DNA of 64,000 nt from Cardinalis cardinalis (lineage: Eukaryota; Chordata; Aves; Passeriformes; Cardinalidae). The DNA is taken from NCBI GenBank assembly GCA_014549065.1, contig JACDOX010000027.1, positions 6,959,257 to 7,023,256 of the forward strand, given 5' to 3'. Both the position numbers and the translations under genes were made by a program. Under the pieces are notes generated by a model, which was not told the origin of the DNA, searched no databases, and saw only the letters and a list, made by a program, of their open reading frames with translations. This document shows positions 1 to 12,600 of this stretch, piece after piece. Within the stretch, counting starts at the first letter, position 1. Each line of letters begins with the position of its first letter.

Positions 1-1310
1 AAATTCCAGTTTGGTAGTTCTTCTACTCCATTTTATCAGTATTAAATTATTACTGTAGACATGTAAGCTATAATGTCACCACCATACAAAGTTTTAGAAG
101 ACTGAAGTATTAACATATCATCTGTCTGACAGATTTCGCTAAATCATCTGAATATATTTAAGTAAATATGATGTACTCTGCACTAGAAAGAGCAGAATAA
201 ATTTAATGGAGCTACTACTACTTCTTAAATTTAAAAAGTATATTGTGTTGGTAGTAGGGTAGTAAGAAAAAATTCAATTGCCTTGCCACTTTCTGTAACC
301 AGAATATCATCAAATCAAGTTATATGCCTACCTTTGTCCTTAGCTTAATTACAGCATTTGACACCTTCTTAAAACACTCCTGTTTTCCAGCCTTTCACCT
401 TCTCCATGGAATATCTTAATTACTCTTTNAAAAAAGAAGATTAAGTATGACTGCTTTGACCTCCCTTTTTGTCCCCATTCCTCACACTTTCTAAAGCTTC
501 ATTACATTTCAGATCACATTTTCCTTTGTGGTATTCTATCCTTTAGTAGGATATTTTATCACTGTTGATTTCCCACGTACTTTTTCTTGCTGTTTTTCCA
601 CTCTCTCAGTAAAAAGAACACACCCTCCTTTCCTTTGTTAGATGCAGGATTTTGTTAAGGTCTAATATCTCTTTAGGAAGCCAGCTGAAGACAAAATTTC
701 ATTTGCTATTTTTATATCATTCCCTCTCATATCAACATCTTCATTGCTATCTCTCCTGTCATCAAACTTGCTGGCACTGTCTTCCATAAGATTTTCTGTA
801 TGTTCCCCCTCCCTTGAAGTGTAATAGAAATAAAAGCAAATTCCTTCCTCTTTTTCTGAAGCTGTGTGAGCTGCTAAATCCCTGCTAGTGCTATTAAGAA
901 AATTCCTTGGTGGGTTCTGTAACTGTGGAGGTCATTTTTGACCCTCCTTTTCTCTTGCTTTTGCTTTGCACATGAGAGAGCATTTCTCTCTCTATGTTGA
1001 TACCACTGTTTTGCACCTACATTCACACACATTAAACAGTTTGGGGTCTTGTTATATCTTTCTTGCTATATTCCTTAGGAATTATTTAATTTTTTTTTCT
1101 GCGAAATGTGCAATCACAACATTTTCCCAACAATTTTCTTTACTTGGCTCTTATTGACTCACATAATTGCTTCTCTGATTCTCTGTCTGCTTCAGATGTC
1201 TGCTCTCCTAATCCTTCCTGAATCTAATCTCATCCCAGCTTTTAGGTGAATGGTGGAGAATGAGTAAACTCTTTGTCTACAGGAATATTAGCTTTGCATG
1301 TGTAGCTGAG
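1..1310. other. AT-rich unique DNA, no gene seen
   Basis: No recognisable exon, repeat family or RNA gene is visible. Open frames here are short and show no familiar domain. Single ambiguous bases occur, as in the rest of the window. Confidence 0.6.
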
Positions 1311-1370
1311 ATCCTACTTCTCCCAGTTTAAGTGGGTCCTACTGGGATCCACTTCTCCCAGTTTAAGGGT
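1311..1370. repeat. short imperfect tandem duplication, 35-bp period
   Basis: The 17-base string acttctcccagtttaag occurs at 1316-1332 and again at 1351-1367. Similar flanking text (atcc before each copy) supports one local duplication that has since diverged. It has no coding context. Confidence 0.75.
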
Positions 1371-2564
1371 GAGTGGTGTGAGCACCTGATGAAAGGCAGC
1401 AACCAAGCACTGAGAGAATATGTTTTAAATGTCATTTTTGCAGAGGTGTTATTTCAAAAACCAGATAGGTAGGACTAAAGGAGCAAACTAAACTAAAGGA
1501 GCAAATCTAATGTAAACAGGAGTTTTCTTCTTCTGCTTCAGTAAGTATTCTTACTGAATTAATCCAGTAATTCCCAACTGGATAAGTAAATTTCCTCCAT
1601 TTTATGTATTCAATCCCCAGGCATCTTATTTGGCTTTATGTGTTACACTGCCAGAACAAGAAATCCGAACCATTCTGCTTAAATGTCTGAGTTAATCATG
1701 CTCGATTTGCATTCTTAACCTTCAGATATTTAGAAAGAAACACTTTTACCCTTAAAGGACTTACTTTCTTGGATACCAGCCTAACAGCCTAGATTTTGAA
1801 GCTGTGGAACCAGATTGATNCCATTCTGTTCTTCTCATCTTTTCAGAACCATTTCTTTCCCCATGTCTCTTCCCCTTTCAGCTGCTTTTAATTGTCTGAA
1901 AGTCCGTGTCTAGGCAGTANCCAGAAATGGACACAGACATCCAGAGATGCTCTCCAGACTAAAAAGTAGTAGTTAAATTAGGCAGGAAGGATTGATAGAG
2001 CGACAAAGTAAACTTGATAATTAGTTTGGACCAAACCCCTGTATTTTAGACAGGTGGCTGTCTAGTTAGTCAAGTGAATCAGAAGGACATCATTATGAGG
2101 CGTTACAATTATTTCAACAGGATATTGCCTAAAATACTATAACCAAGAAGAAATGCAACTCTGTTATTATAATAATACTTCCAACTCTGCTAATGCAGTG
2201 CACAAGGCAGAAGCACTGGCAAATGATTCTCNATACTGCTTATCAGGTTTTGGCTTAGGGCCAAAGAGGGTTTTGTTCCTTTCAGACACTGCTGTATCTT
2301 GTGTTTGGTANCAGAAAATGTGGCTGAATGTAATTTCCTTAATTATATATCTTGAACTCTGAGGCTAGCCTAGCTAACCCTTTGCAGCACAACATTCGGT
2401 GGTCACACTTTAGTAACCTTGTAAAATTTCATTGGTGGGCACTGCTGAACATGTTACTGACTTTGACAATAGATAAGACACCTTTAGCATTGAGATTCAC
2501 AGCCAAAACAAGATCTTGATATTCCATTCTGGTGTCAAAAGCCACATAACATAACAGCANATAG
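1371..2564. other. unique DNA, no gene seen
   Basis: Nothing here is recognisable as an exon or repeat family. A small direct repeat (actaaaggagcaaa, 18-bp period) lies near 1473-1508. Confidence 0.55.
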
Positions 2565-2780
2565 GACNATAGANCACAGAATTGTTTAGGTTGCAAAAGA
2601 CCTCTAAGATCATCCAGTTGAATCCAGCAACTGCCAAATCTACCACTAAGTCATGTCCCTAAGCGCCACTTTAACATTATCTTTTAAATACCTCCAAGGC
2701 TGGTGACTCAACCACTTCCCTGGGCAGCCTGTTCCAGAGCTTGACAACAATTTCAGTGATGAAATCTTTCGTAATACAGG
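2565..2780 (-). mobile_element. CR1 LINE 3' end, antisense, 5'-truncated
   Basis: Read on the plus strand, this is the reverse complement of a typical avian CR1 tail. It starts with a degraded form of the catagaatca-type terminal repeat (atagancacagaattg near 2569). It continues through text equivalent to the conserved 'aaga cctctaagatcatcc' and 'cttccctgggcagcctgttccag' blocks, and ends near gaaatctttcgtaatac. Bird CR1 copies are usually truncated at their 5' end and keep only this tail, as here. Many substitutions against the familiar consensus indicate an old insertion. No coding sequence is retained. The CR1 assignment is firm; the subfamily is not determined. Confidence 0.88.
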
Positions 2781-3053
2781 AATGAAATATCAACTGTNTA
2801 ACAGCTGCAGCCACACTATCAGCTCATAAGTTTGAGATGGAAATGGTATAAGCAGTTTCCCTGAGACTCTGGGATTCCTGATGAAAACTTTTATGGCAGC
2901 TGGATCTGACAGTTTTCACAGGCNGAGATAAAAACCCCATGGTGGGTAACTAGGAGAGTACATGGAGAAGGATGACCAAATCATCATTATATGACCTCAC
3001 ATGTCAGCCGTTGTTGTCAGTAAAAAACAAGGAATTTTGTATCTCATTGTCAC

Positions 3054-3085
3054 TTTTTTGTTTGTTTGTTTGTTTGTTTGTTTGT
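3054..3085. repeat. (TTTG)n microsatellite
   Basis: About seven tandem TTTG units follow a short T-run. The tract looks uninterrupted and could be length-polymorphic. Confidence 0.95.
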
Positions 3086-6019
3086 GAGGGAATGTGTTTT
3101 GAGAAGATTATTTTGTTACAAAACTGCATAGCAGAGGAGGGAGTAGTGATAAGAAGAAATTATATTCCTTGGAAACCAAGNGAGAACTACAGGTTTCCCT
3201 TACTGAGGACTGAGGCAAAAAGGCAGAATTGATCCCCAATCTCTCTCTAAGTGTCACAGTCTAACCTGATAAGGAGTTGTAGAAAGTCTCATTAACTCAG
3301 TGTTCCTACAACTACTAAATTTTCTTGCAAATAGCTTAGCTTGTTTTGCTAAACCAAACATGAATAATCTCCAATAGAGCCGTTTGGAAGGTAATTCTAA
3401 CTGTCTTTATTTATATTTGTATAGATTGGCTTCATGGCAGGGTCTCTTACAATAAAGTGCAGCATAATAACTATCTACTAATGATACTTTGGCTTGAAAT
3501 ATCGCCAGGAAGTTTAAATTGGTATCCACCTATTTTTAGCAGAAATAGCTGCAAACAGTTCATAAAATAAGCCCCAGCTGAAATAACAAGAAAAAATTGA
3601 TATAAACCAAATGCTCACCATGGGTGAATTTCCACCTACTCTTCACAAATGGAATGAGATCATAAACAGTGGGAGGCTGTCCTTTCTCTAATTTTAATTG
3701 TTTTATTTTTCAGTTCACAGCCTGATTTGATTGAGAATGGTAGGCAGGTATAATTTAATTTTAGCACTGACCCCCTACAGGATGGATTACAAATGTGATG
3801 AGCCCTAGTANGAATAGACTGTCTAGTTGTTCATGNGCATGCAAAGANCTAGTTATACAATTTATCTTNCGAAACTTCGTTTTGCAGTGAAACTTCAGCT
3901 TGAAGTTCACCATGTATCCTAGCATAAACTGACCACTATTATGAGCATACACACATCTTTTGTGGAGTTCACAAAGTGATCCAATGAAATTTTCCCTTAC
4001 ATACTTATCTATTTATATAANTGGCACCATCTTATAAGCAGATGATTGACTCGTTTTATGAATTGCTAGGGGAAATAAAATATGGACAACCATAGTCATT
4101 CCAGAATTGAAACTGAAATGTGACCTCCATTGTAAATCTGATACAGAAGTTTCGTTCCATTTTATAATCAAAGGCCTAGCTATCTGAAAATGAAGCTCAC
4201 CTAGGATTTTTCTACTAAATTTCAAAATTATTTTCTTAAGTATTCCTAAAGCTAATACTGCAAAACCAATTGCTTCTATTAANTGAGAAGGAGGAAGCAA
4301 AGCAAGCTGCTTCTGTTTAAGATGCAGCAATTACCTCAATGCTGCATCTTAAGGTTCAAGTCTTCCCCTGTTTTTTNCTTTGACAGTTCAACAGTGATAT
4401 GTCTGTGCTTTTACTGGCTTCTCATCAATGATGATAAAATATTTGCTGTTCTGATCCACTCAGTGCCATCCCCATCTGGTAACCTCCAAGGAACACTTCT
4501 GAAACTTAGTAAACCTATTGATAGGCAAGGTACCAGTGAGGAACATGAACTCTTACAGANGTAATAAAAAAAGAAATTGCGGAGCATCATTATACCAGCA
4601 GCATTTTAAGCTCCTGCTATTTATGTAAATTATTTTTACATTTTAAAACAGGATAAAACTGTACTGAGCATAATAACTAATATTAAAATTTTTGATTTCC
4701 CTCCACTTTTGGCTTGCTGAGATCTAGATTTGAGCACATGAATGATCTCACATCTGCCATCCATACAGAATCTGTCTGTAGAGAATGGCTGAAATATTGC
4801 CTAGAATTGCTTTAAAATTAGAATTCTTTGAATTAGAATTAATTACAAATCCCCAAGACACCTTAGAAAGATTCAAATAGGTAATTAAGTACGTAATATT
4901 TTCACAACAGAACAACTTATCTGTGTGTGCTCATGAGTGAAAATTGATGGAAGTGAAGACCCCAATATTCTCCGTGAGCATTCAGCACAGCATGACATAT
5001 TGTGCATATGAACTAGAAACAATTTCCAATGGTGCCAGGGATCTGCAGCACTAACACACACTACAGTTTTACTAATCTGCCAACGNCTCAAATAAAACCT
5101 TTGGCAGAGTTCTTGCACAGGGCACAGATACAGAGAAAAAGTCTTCTGGAATAAGCATCTGCTGTTTTATTTTCTACATTTACAAGTCACTAAAAAGAGT
5201 TTTCTTTCCTTTAGACCACAAATTTTATTAACTTGCTTATATACCACTGTGTGACTTCAAGCAGTGCTCAGGTGGAAATTTTCTTCCACCATTGTTTCCT
5301 CTTGTATGCCTTGGGTTTGCATTTGTACAATAAACAACTCCGTTCTCACCTCACAGATTATTTGGCAGAGAGAAATGAGAGTTATTTTATGCAGTAGCCA
5401 AGTCAACTTCTGTAAACATTTGGTTTCCTCTGAGACATNTCCATATCCCAAATACACAGCTATCAGAGCTGTGCTAAAGGTGGAATACATTGCACAAGAG
5501 GTGAAATGTAAAGATGAAGTTGACAGTATGTTTAAACTGGTACCTTTGGGGAAATAAGGTCCAACACCATAAATTACAGACAGATTCAGGCTACATCTTG
5601 AATCTCGTTGGAGACATGCCTTCAGCAGAGAAATACAGCAAGGCCTGCATGAAAGCCTTAGAGGNAACAAGGCTAGGAAAAACTGAAAACTAAAAGAAAA
5701 AATGAGGCCTAAAATATGCTTTTAACTTAAAGCAGTTTAGATTCCTTTACACCCAACTTCTAACAATCTTTCCACNGTTAGGTAAAACCCTGTGGGTTTC
5801 CCTGGCATGCTGAAGAACTGGTGGCTGCATCATGTTTATAATTTCTAGTTATGTATCACTTTGGATTTGGCTTACATTCTTAGTGTTTTCAACTCATCCT
5901 TCTTCTCACTGTGTATTTCNTTAGCACCAAGGTCTTTGTCTCCTTGTCATCTGGAAAGCCTTTGAAGATGCGTGTGGGTGAATATGGGCATCTCCATCCA
6001 GGTTGCAGGATCGGCTTTC
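3086..6019. other. AT-rich unique DNA with one small stem-loop
   Basis: No exon or known repeat is recognised. The longest open frame (5257-5670, minus, 137 codons) resembles no family I know, and its complementary strand is also largely open. The only structure noted is the inverted repeat at 4317-4352. Confidence 0.5.
4317..4352. repeat. perfect inverted repeat, 13-bp arms, 10-nt loop
   Basis: The left arm ttaagatgcagca (4317-4329) is exactly complementary to the right arm tgctgcatcttaa (4340-4352). The spacer is attacctcaa. It is not part of a recognised element, and function is unknown. Confidence 0.9.
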
Positions 6020-6269
6020 CTCTAGGTGGTGAGATNAAGGAGTGACCTAGTAATGACTCTCCTGGGACCCTTCACCTGCTATTGGAATATGATCCCAATA
6101 TTACTGGGTGGAACGTGCCTGGGCTNGTCTGGCCCTTGCTGCTTGGCCAAAGGCGGCAGCTGTGGTGTTTCACCTCAGAGACACCTTTGGCTAGCGGGAA
6201 ATTGCAGCTGGCACTTGGGACAAGTCCAGGCAAGCAGGAACTCAGGTTTTACCTCTGATGGAAAGGCTT
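6020..6269. other. GC-richer flank of the LTR, possibly retroviral
   Basis: This stretch is clearly richer in G and C than the surrounding DNA and lies immediately downstream (in element orientation) of the minus-strand LTR at 6270. It could be degraded internal retroviral sequence. No primer-binding site or gag-like frame could be recognised, so this stays an inference. Confidence 0.3.
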
Positions 6270-6690
6270 TAGGTGAGGTGAAGGAAAAAAGGAGACGGAT
6301 CCCGATGGAGGGTCTTGATCCGGAGTTTTATTCCTGGGCACGCAGGCCTTTGAATGTTGCAACAGCTCCAACAGCACAAAGACCGCATGGTCCTGTGTCT
6401 TTTTAAGCCNAGGGAAAGAGGGAGGGGAAGGGGTAGATGTGCCACCAACCAGGTGGAAGGGGGGGAGTCTCAGGGGACAATGACACCTAGACTGGCCAAT
6501 GACCCCAGGGCTGAGAAGCATCTTTTGAACTCCANCAACCAGACGACGCCCCTGCTGAAATGTTAAGATTGACGGACAGCTTAGCAAGGGAGCAAGNGGG
6601 AGGGGAAGAAAGAGATTGGCACACCTGAGGGACTGGGATAGGTGAAACAAGATATTGCTTCACNCTGCAACAACCTGCAACCTGGGCTTA
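6270..6690 (-). mobile_element. endogenous retrovirus LTR, antisense (edges approximate)
   Basis: Read on the minus strand, this block has the order of a retroviral LTR. A GC-rich U3-like region is followed by a TATA-like box (ttaaaaa, 6406-6400). Then comes an R-like segment with a possible stem (accatgcggt), an AATAAA poly(A) signal (6332-6327) preceded by gg and followed by actcc, and a short U5-like stretch ending near 6270. Box-to-signal spacing is about 70 bp, which suits an LTR R region. The text resembles LTRs common in songbird genomes, but the family is not named here. No target-site duplication or clean TG...CA ends could be fixed, so both boundaries are estimates. Open frames on either strand look incidental. 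A truncated or composite element is possible. Confidence 0.62.
6327..6332 (-). promoter_or_regulatory. LTR poly(A) signal AATAAA
   Basis: tttatt on the plus strand reads AATAAA on the minus strand. It lies about 70 bp downstream of the TATA-like box of the same LTR, the expected retroviral arrangement. Confidence 0.6.
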
Positions 6691-7060
6691 GCTGCTGCCC
6701 AGTCCTGGCTGCCCAAATGTGCTCAGAACGTGCGGACACAGCCTGTGAAAGGAGAGCAGCAGCAGACAGATGCATTGATATTAGCAGGGCAGAAAGGAAC
6801 TTAACTGAGAATCAGCAACTGTGAGAGCTCTGGAGGAGACTGAGCCTTGCTGTATTGTCTGAGCGCTGCTGCATGGTGGTTATGTTCGCACGTGGCATTG
6901 AACCTGCGCAGCCCCACTGGGGCAACACCACGCTGTGGCCTAANACTAACCACTCTGGGGTTAGTCTTACGCATGTGTCAAGCCAAGACTGGTTCTGGGC
7001 TTCAAGGAGGAAGCAGTGAGCTACCAAGCCAGGCAGCAGGCTTTCTGGGGCTCAGCTGAC
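6691..7060. other. GC-richer block upstream of the LTR
   Basis: Base composition stays high in G and C and several CpGs survive, which contrasts with DNA beyond 7100. It may be further LTR or another decayed retroelement, but no family could be named. It contains a small perfect inverted repeat, actaacc/ggttagt, at 6945-6966. Confidence 0.35.
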
Positions 7061-9615
7061 CTATGAAAGGAGCTGGCAGACCACCACCTCAATTCAGAAT
7101 GAATTACATCTTGTTGCAAAAACATTCCTTCCCCTCCAGAAAAAGATAACTACTACCATAGGACACCCTAGCAGCCTCTGTTCCAGTCATCAGCCTTCAC
7201 ACAGCTTTTGTTTATGAGAGTGCTATAAACATGCAAAAAATAGCCTTTGGACCTGAGGAAACAATGCTGGTAATATCCTTCTTGTTTTGTGGGGCAAAAT
7301 TTTAATTGAAATTATTAATAATCTCAGGTAATGAAGAATGCTTTATCATCCTTTTACTTAAATGCAAGATTTTAACTCCTTGCCTGCCCTAGCGCTGCTA
7401 AAGGATACTTTCTACAGGATTTTATTTATCCTGTTTATCAGGAGCTATTTTTCTAATGGGTTTTACACATCTATTTAAAACCACAAATTTCTTATTATTT
7501 AGATGCTGCTACTGGAAATATTTCCCTGCTATAACAAAACTGCCAGTGAACACACCCTTGCTTCCCTTGCTTCCCCCTATGAAGACTTGCTTTGTTCAAG
7601 CTGAATTGTATGACTGACAATCTCAGCATATCTGTGCTGTTTTTAATGCTGCAATATNCTGTTTAAGGGATATTCTTTCTGCTGCACAGTCACATTTAAT
7701 AAGGACATGGGAGACATTTGGAAATGGGCAGCAATGTTGATTCCTAGACTTTTTGGCAAGGAAGCAGAGTACACCTAAAGCATTGCTGATTAATTCCAAC
7801 AGATACCATTTCCTACAGAGGTACCCTGCACCCAGTGGGCATCCTAATAATAGCAGGAAGAGATGACCCTCACCAAAAGGTGAGGAAAAAATTCAATCCA
7901 TTCAGCAGTTGGACAGATTTTCTCATTTGGTTTTACATGTCTCCTTTGTAATTGCTCAGAAATATAACTTTACAGAGAAAGGCAGTGCACACTCTATGTA
8001 TTGCATTATATCAGCTTTTTGACTGAAAGTAGCCTACACTTGTTTCATCCCAGATGAAAAGCATTATATTTTCAAAAGGGGCTGATTTTGAGCGAGTTCA
8101 TTCTGCTGGAGAAGTTTTTATAAAGCCACGCTGAACAACTTGCAAATGTGAACTAAGTTTCCTGTCTTTGGAACACAGCAGGCAAAGTCTGAAACACATT
8201 TTTTCTGCAAGTGATAGCTTTGAAAGAAAAGCATATGGGTTTCCTGTTTTACTGTTTCTTTGTCCCATNGCTAGAGAGATCTGCAACCTTTGTGACATAG
8301 CAGTAAGAGGGAGGTGAGGTACAGTGGTGTTGACATGAGACAGGGGGCCTTGAACACCATCTTTCTAATCCTGTCTGAGAGAAATCAAACCAAATTACAA
8401 ACATCTCTGGGCTAAGTAGTACATAACGTCACTGCTTTGGCTCAGAAGCAGTGCTGAGGTGCNCGGCCCAGCAGGAGGCAATGTGCTGTCATTCAAACCA
8501 GCACTGATGCTCCTGAACTCCAGTCTGACAGTGAGGCTCTGAGGACAGTATTCCCTGTCTCCAGCAAGCAGCAAAGCTGCAGCTTTGGAGAACCAACAGC
8601 ATGTTTTTGCCCCAAAATATTGCATTATGCATAGTCCTTTCAGTCCTTTTTCTGTTCCCTTTTCCTTTTCCCTGCCTTTGTTTTCCACTGACCCACAGTC
8701 AGCTACTCCCACACGCAGGCTTACAGCAGTGCTTACATTGCCCTGGAGTTTCAGCTTCTGGCTCAGTACTTCTGCCATTGTCAGAAAGCACAAAGTGCAG
8801 CTGAGGATTTGGACTGAGAAGGAGGAATCAAGCTAATCTCTTCCTTGATCTGTGGTTGGTTGAGTGCCTGACTGATACCCTTGGGTAGATGAGAGTGGCC
8901 TGCAGGCAAACAGCCTTACCTGACTTGCAACAAGATGCCAAGGGAAGCAAGGGCAGCTGGACATGTCTGGTGCATGAGGAGATGTTGGATGCCACTGAAC
9001 AAGAACTTACCTCCCAGCTGTGTGGCACTGGAGGAGCCCCATCACTTTGGATGATTCCTCTGCATGATGCCTGCAGCACCAGTGGGTTCTGAAGCAGCGT
9101 GTTAGCTCTTCTTTTCATGATTATAATGCATTGGACTGAGCAGCTCTAAGACCCAATTCTAAGATGCAAAAACATTATGCTTAGGTAATATGTTTAATTC
9201 ATGTGTGTACTTGCAAATGTGACTGGCAGGTTTCATCGTCAAAAGGACAATGATGGTGTGCTCTGAGCTCTAATTGGAGAGCAATAACCTGAAATGCTCA
9301 TGTATGTTGCATATTTACCTTCAAATTTCAAAGGCTATGTGTGCTTCCTTCTACTTACGAAGGTTTAATTGGCCACTACTTAAATAGAAATCAGGGTATG
9401 TAAACAGATATTTGCAAGAGTAGGTTCAGCTCTGTACTCCTTTGAGTTGAGCTGCTGTGCAAAGTAAATAAATCTAATCATTTCTAAATATAGAAAGTGT
9501 GGTGTGGTAGAGTGCAGGAGGGAATAAAAATATTTAGGAATATATTTTCTGTATTGTCTTAGAGAGTAATGAATGTGTGTCTCACCTTGAGGCTCTGCTC
9601 TAAAGCAAAAACCCC
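7061..9615. other. unique DNA, no gene seen
   Basis: Mixed composition, with a somewhat GC-richer patch around 8450-9090. Open frames up to 132 codons occur on both strands here but overlap one another and show no recognisable domain or splice pattern. Confidence 0.5.
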
Positions 9616-9642
9616 AAAACAACAACAACAACAACAAAAACT
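9616..9642. repeat. (AAC)n microsatellite
   Basis: About six AAC units sit within an A/C-rich stretch between poly-A-like runs. Confidence 0.9.
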
Positions 9643-12600
9643 ACCCCAGCTCCAACAACAAAAAACTACTGTCATGAATTAAAACCATTAAATTTGGGAT
9701 AAAACTTAAATACCAGCATTTTCATATTTCTAATGCTGACTGTAAGAGCATAGGCTGCATTTTTACCCTCTGTTTTCCTTGTATTTGAGTGCAAGTTTTG
9801 GCAGGATTTATTGCTGAGCATTTCTCAGCAATAGAGAGTGAAATTATCAGAATCTGGCCTNCTGAAACTACTTCTATCTAAGTGGAGTCAGAAGGTCTTC
9901 ACGACATTTCAAGAACAAATTTGTAAAACCTTAGAGACCTGTTTTGTTCATGAGATAGAAATGAGAATCTAACACTGAGTGATTGAAACTGAAAATTGCC
10001 TGTTAATCACTAATGTTGATATAGAATCAGTGGGTGGGAAAGTGATTGTTAATACTTCTTTTTCCTTATTTCTTTATTTTCCACACACAATTATTTAGAT
10101 TAATCTTTTCTAGAAGGCTGTTGTGCCTCCTTGGCTCCTGCTTTCCTTGAGAGCTTGCACTGGCCTGGTATATATATTCTTTACATTTAGAGCCTGATGT
10201 ATAAGTGGAGATTGAATTAAAAACAACGTAACAGAATGGAGATTAACTAAAGTGATTTGAAAGATAAATGGGTACAACTTCAAAGTCTACAGTTCTGGGC
10301 CACTTTGTCTCAGCAGCATTTTCCTGGTTCCCAGGGGGCTTTCCCTATCAGCTGCTCTGACTGAAGCTAGATGCAGAACAGGAACAACTTCCTGAGAATG
10401 TTCTATTAAAGGCCAGTGTAAAACAGCTTCCCTTTCACTTTCTGAATATAGCAGCTATGCTGAATGGAAAGAAATTAGGACCTTGCTCTCTGCTGCTATA
10501 TTTATATCAGAGATATAAATTTTCCACATTTTTTGGTGTTTGGAGAATTCTCTTTAAACTCAGAAGTTTCTAAGAGATCCGTCTGATGCATCTAAGGTCA
10601 GAATTAATTTGGTATCAGCTATTTCTACTGGGGGAGAAATTTATTTTTGAATCAAGGGGGTATGAGGCACTGTTTTTGTGCTTACTAAAATAATTTCCAT
10701 CACATGAAGGGTCTTTTTATCCCTTTCTTCTTCTTCATCTTCATAAAAATTTGAAGTAATTTACTTATGGACTCAGGTTCCTTCAATTCCTACCTCGGAT
10801 CTAAGAAATATTGTTTTTCCTAGCAGGGTCTGTGAAAAGAAACATACATTTCATCATGCATCTTTGACTCTATTTTCAAAGCAGACTTCCGGAGAGAAGT
10901 TGGTATTTCAAAACCTGCTTTGTTAAAAAGACTTGCTAATAAGGAGAGGGTATGTGCTGCCTGACTGAAAAGCAGAGCTCTTCATTTTTAATAACGGACA
11001 AACTTCATCATAAGTCCATGAAGATAGATTTAACCATTAGAATAACAATATGGAAGTTTTAGAAGCAAATGGCTTTAAAAAATCAAACTTAGTCAAATTT
11101 GTTTGGCTATTCTGTATACGAATGAAGGCTTCCACTTTAGGATGATAATTTAATATTCCTTCTGTGACACTATCCAGACATTTAGAATGAGGCTGGTACT
11201 TGAGGACCCTGCTGAATCAGGGTAGGAAATAGAAAGTGGATTGCCATATATTGCATTAGGTATCTTTTGGGTCTGTGGCCCAACTGAGAATGTTTCCTAA
11301 TAAGATTAAACAATTCCCCTCATTCAGCCATTAAAGACAGAGGGAGTGTTAAAATCCTTCAGTCTAATTTTTCAATACCCTTCACAAAACATTTAGGTGA
11401 TGTGGTTTTTACTGTTTTAACCTCTCTGAGCACAATGGGTACCACAGTTGCTCTCCTGTAAAAATCTTACTAGTATTAAACATACAAGGACCACAAATTC
11501 GTGTCACTTCTGAAGAAACAAACATAAGAAGCTNCTGAAATGCATTTATACACTCTCAATTAGCAAACTTATTAAGAATCATTTTGAGCAAACTAATGAA
11601 CTTTTTTCTTCTTGGACAGGATAAAATTTACAATGGAAAATGAATAAGTAGAGATGGNGTATGCCATTGAATTATGGAGCTGTGTGAATGGCTCTAATAA
11701 AAACCATTTTCCCCTGCTCAGAAATGATGGATTTTGTTCTGCTAAACTTGAATAATAGTGTTNGTTGTAATGCACTCCTTAGCCCTCTAAGTGGCTAGTA
11801 AAAATTAATCTTCAACAGCAATGAGCGGTACTATGGTGATTCTTCTGCTCTGAGATTAAATTGCTCAGACTTTAAGTTCTTGTAAAAGGGAATGGAATAT
11901 GCTACATCCTGTTTACCAGGTGTTTTAGGAGCAATCAGCATGAAGATATGGAAATTAAGTCATCAAAAAATATGAAGGCATGCTGTGAAAAACCAGGGGG
12001 ACTTTTAATTCATAGCATTAATTTGCAAAATTTCGATGTTTTCTTTTTAAAAATTATTAGCCTTTTGTTTTATTTTAGAAATAGAATGAAATTTAATGTG
12101 AAATAATATGAACTAATCACTCTCAGACATTTGTCTGCTTCAGTTGTTAATATAGTCTAATATGTGAGGGGCTTTCACACTTTCTCTTAAAAAAAAAGTT
12201 GAGAGTGACCTTAATCTCATGAATCTGTACTGTAATGATAATTTAGAATTTCTTGTCTTTTGAGTAAATGGAACCTAGGAGAATTATGCTCCTGTTGTAG
12301 GTGCTTGTGTTGATGTTAGATGAGATAAATATGACTTCATGTATAAACTATTATTTTGGGTGACATCCTGCCATGACACAGCAAAATAACGGTGACTAGA
12401 CGCTATCAGGTGTATACCCCGAAAATCGGAGAGCAATTCATCCTGGAGCTAATGGGATGGTGAAATTATTTGCATGGGTTTTTTATTGTTAAGGTCAGGG
12501 CTGTCTTACCTGGCATTCACATGTTAGAAAGAAAAAGGGACCAGCTATAAGAGGTTTTCTTTAATTCAGAACAGTCTTCAGAGCTGGATGTCCAGGTTCA

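Noticed and set aside
5257..5670. 137-codon open frame (minus)
   Set aside because: No recognisable domain and no splice signals, and the opposite strand is open too. Length is within what chance gives in 64 kb.
8395..8793. 132-codon open frame (minus) with competing plus-strand frames
   Set aside because: Overlapping frames on both strands in a slightly GC-richer patch. No family resemblance.
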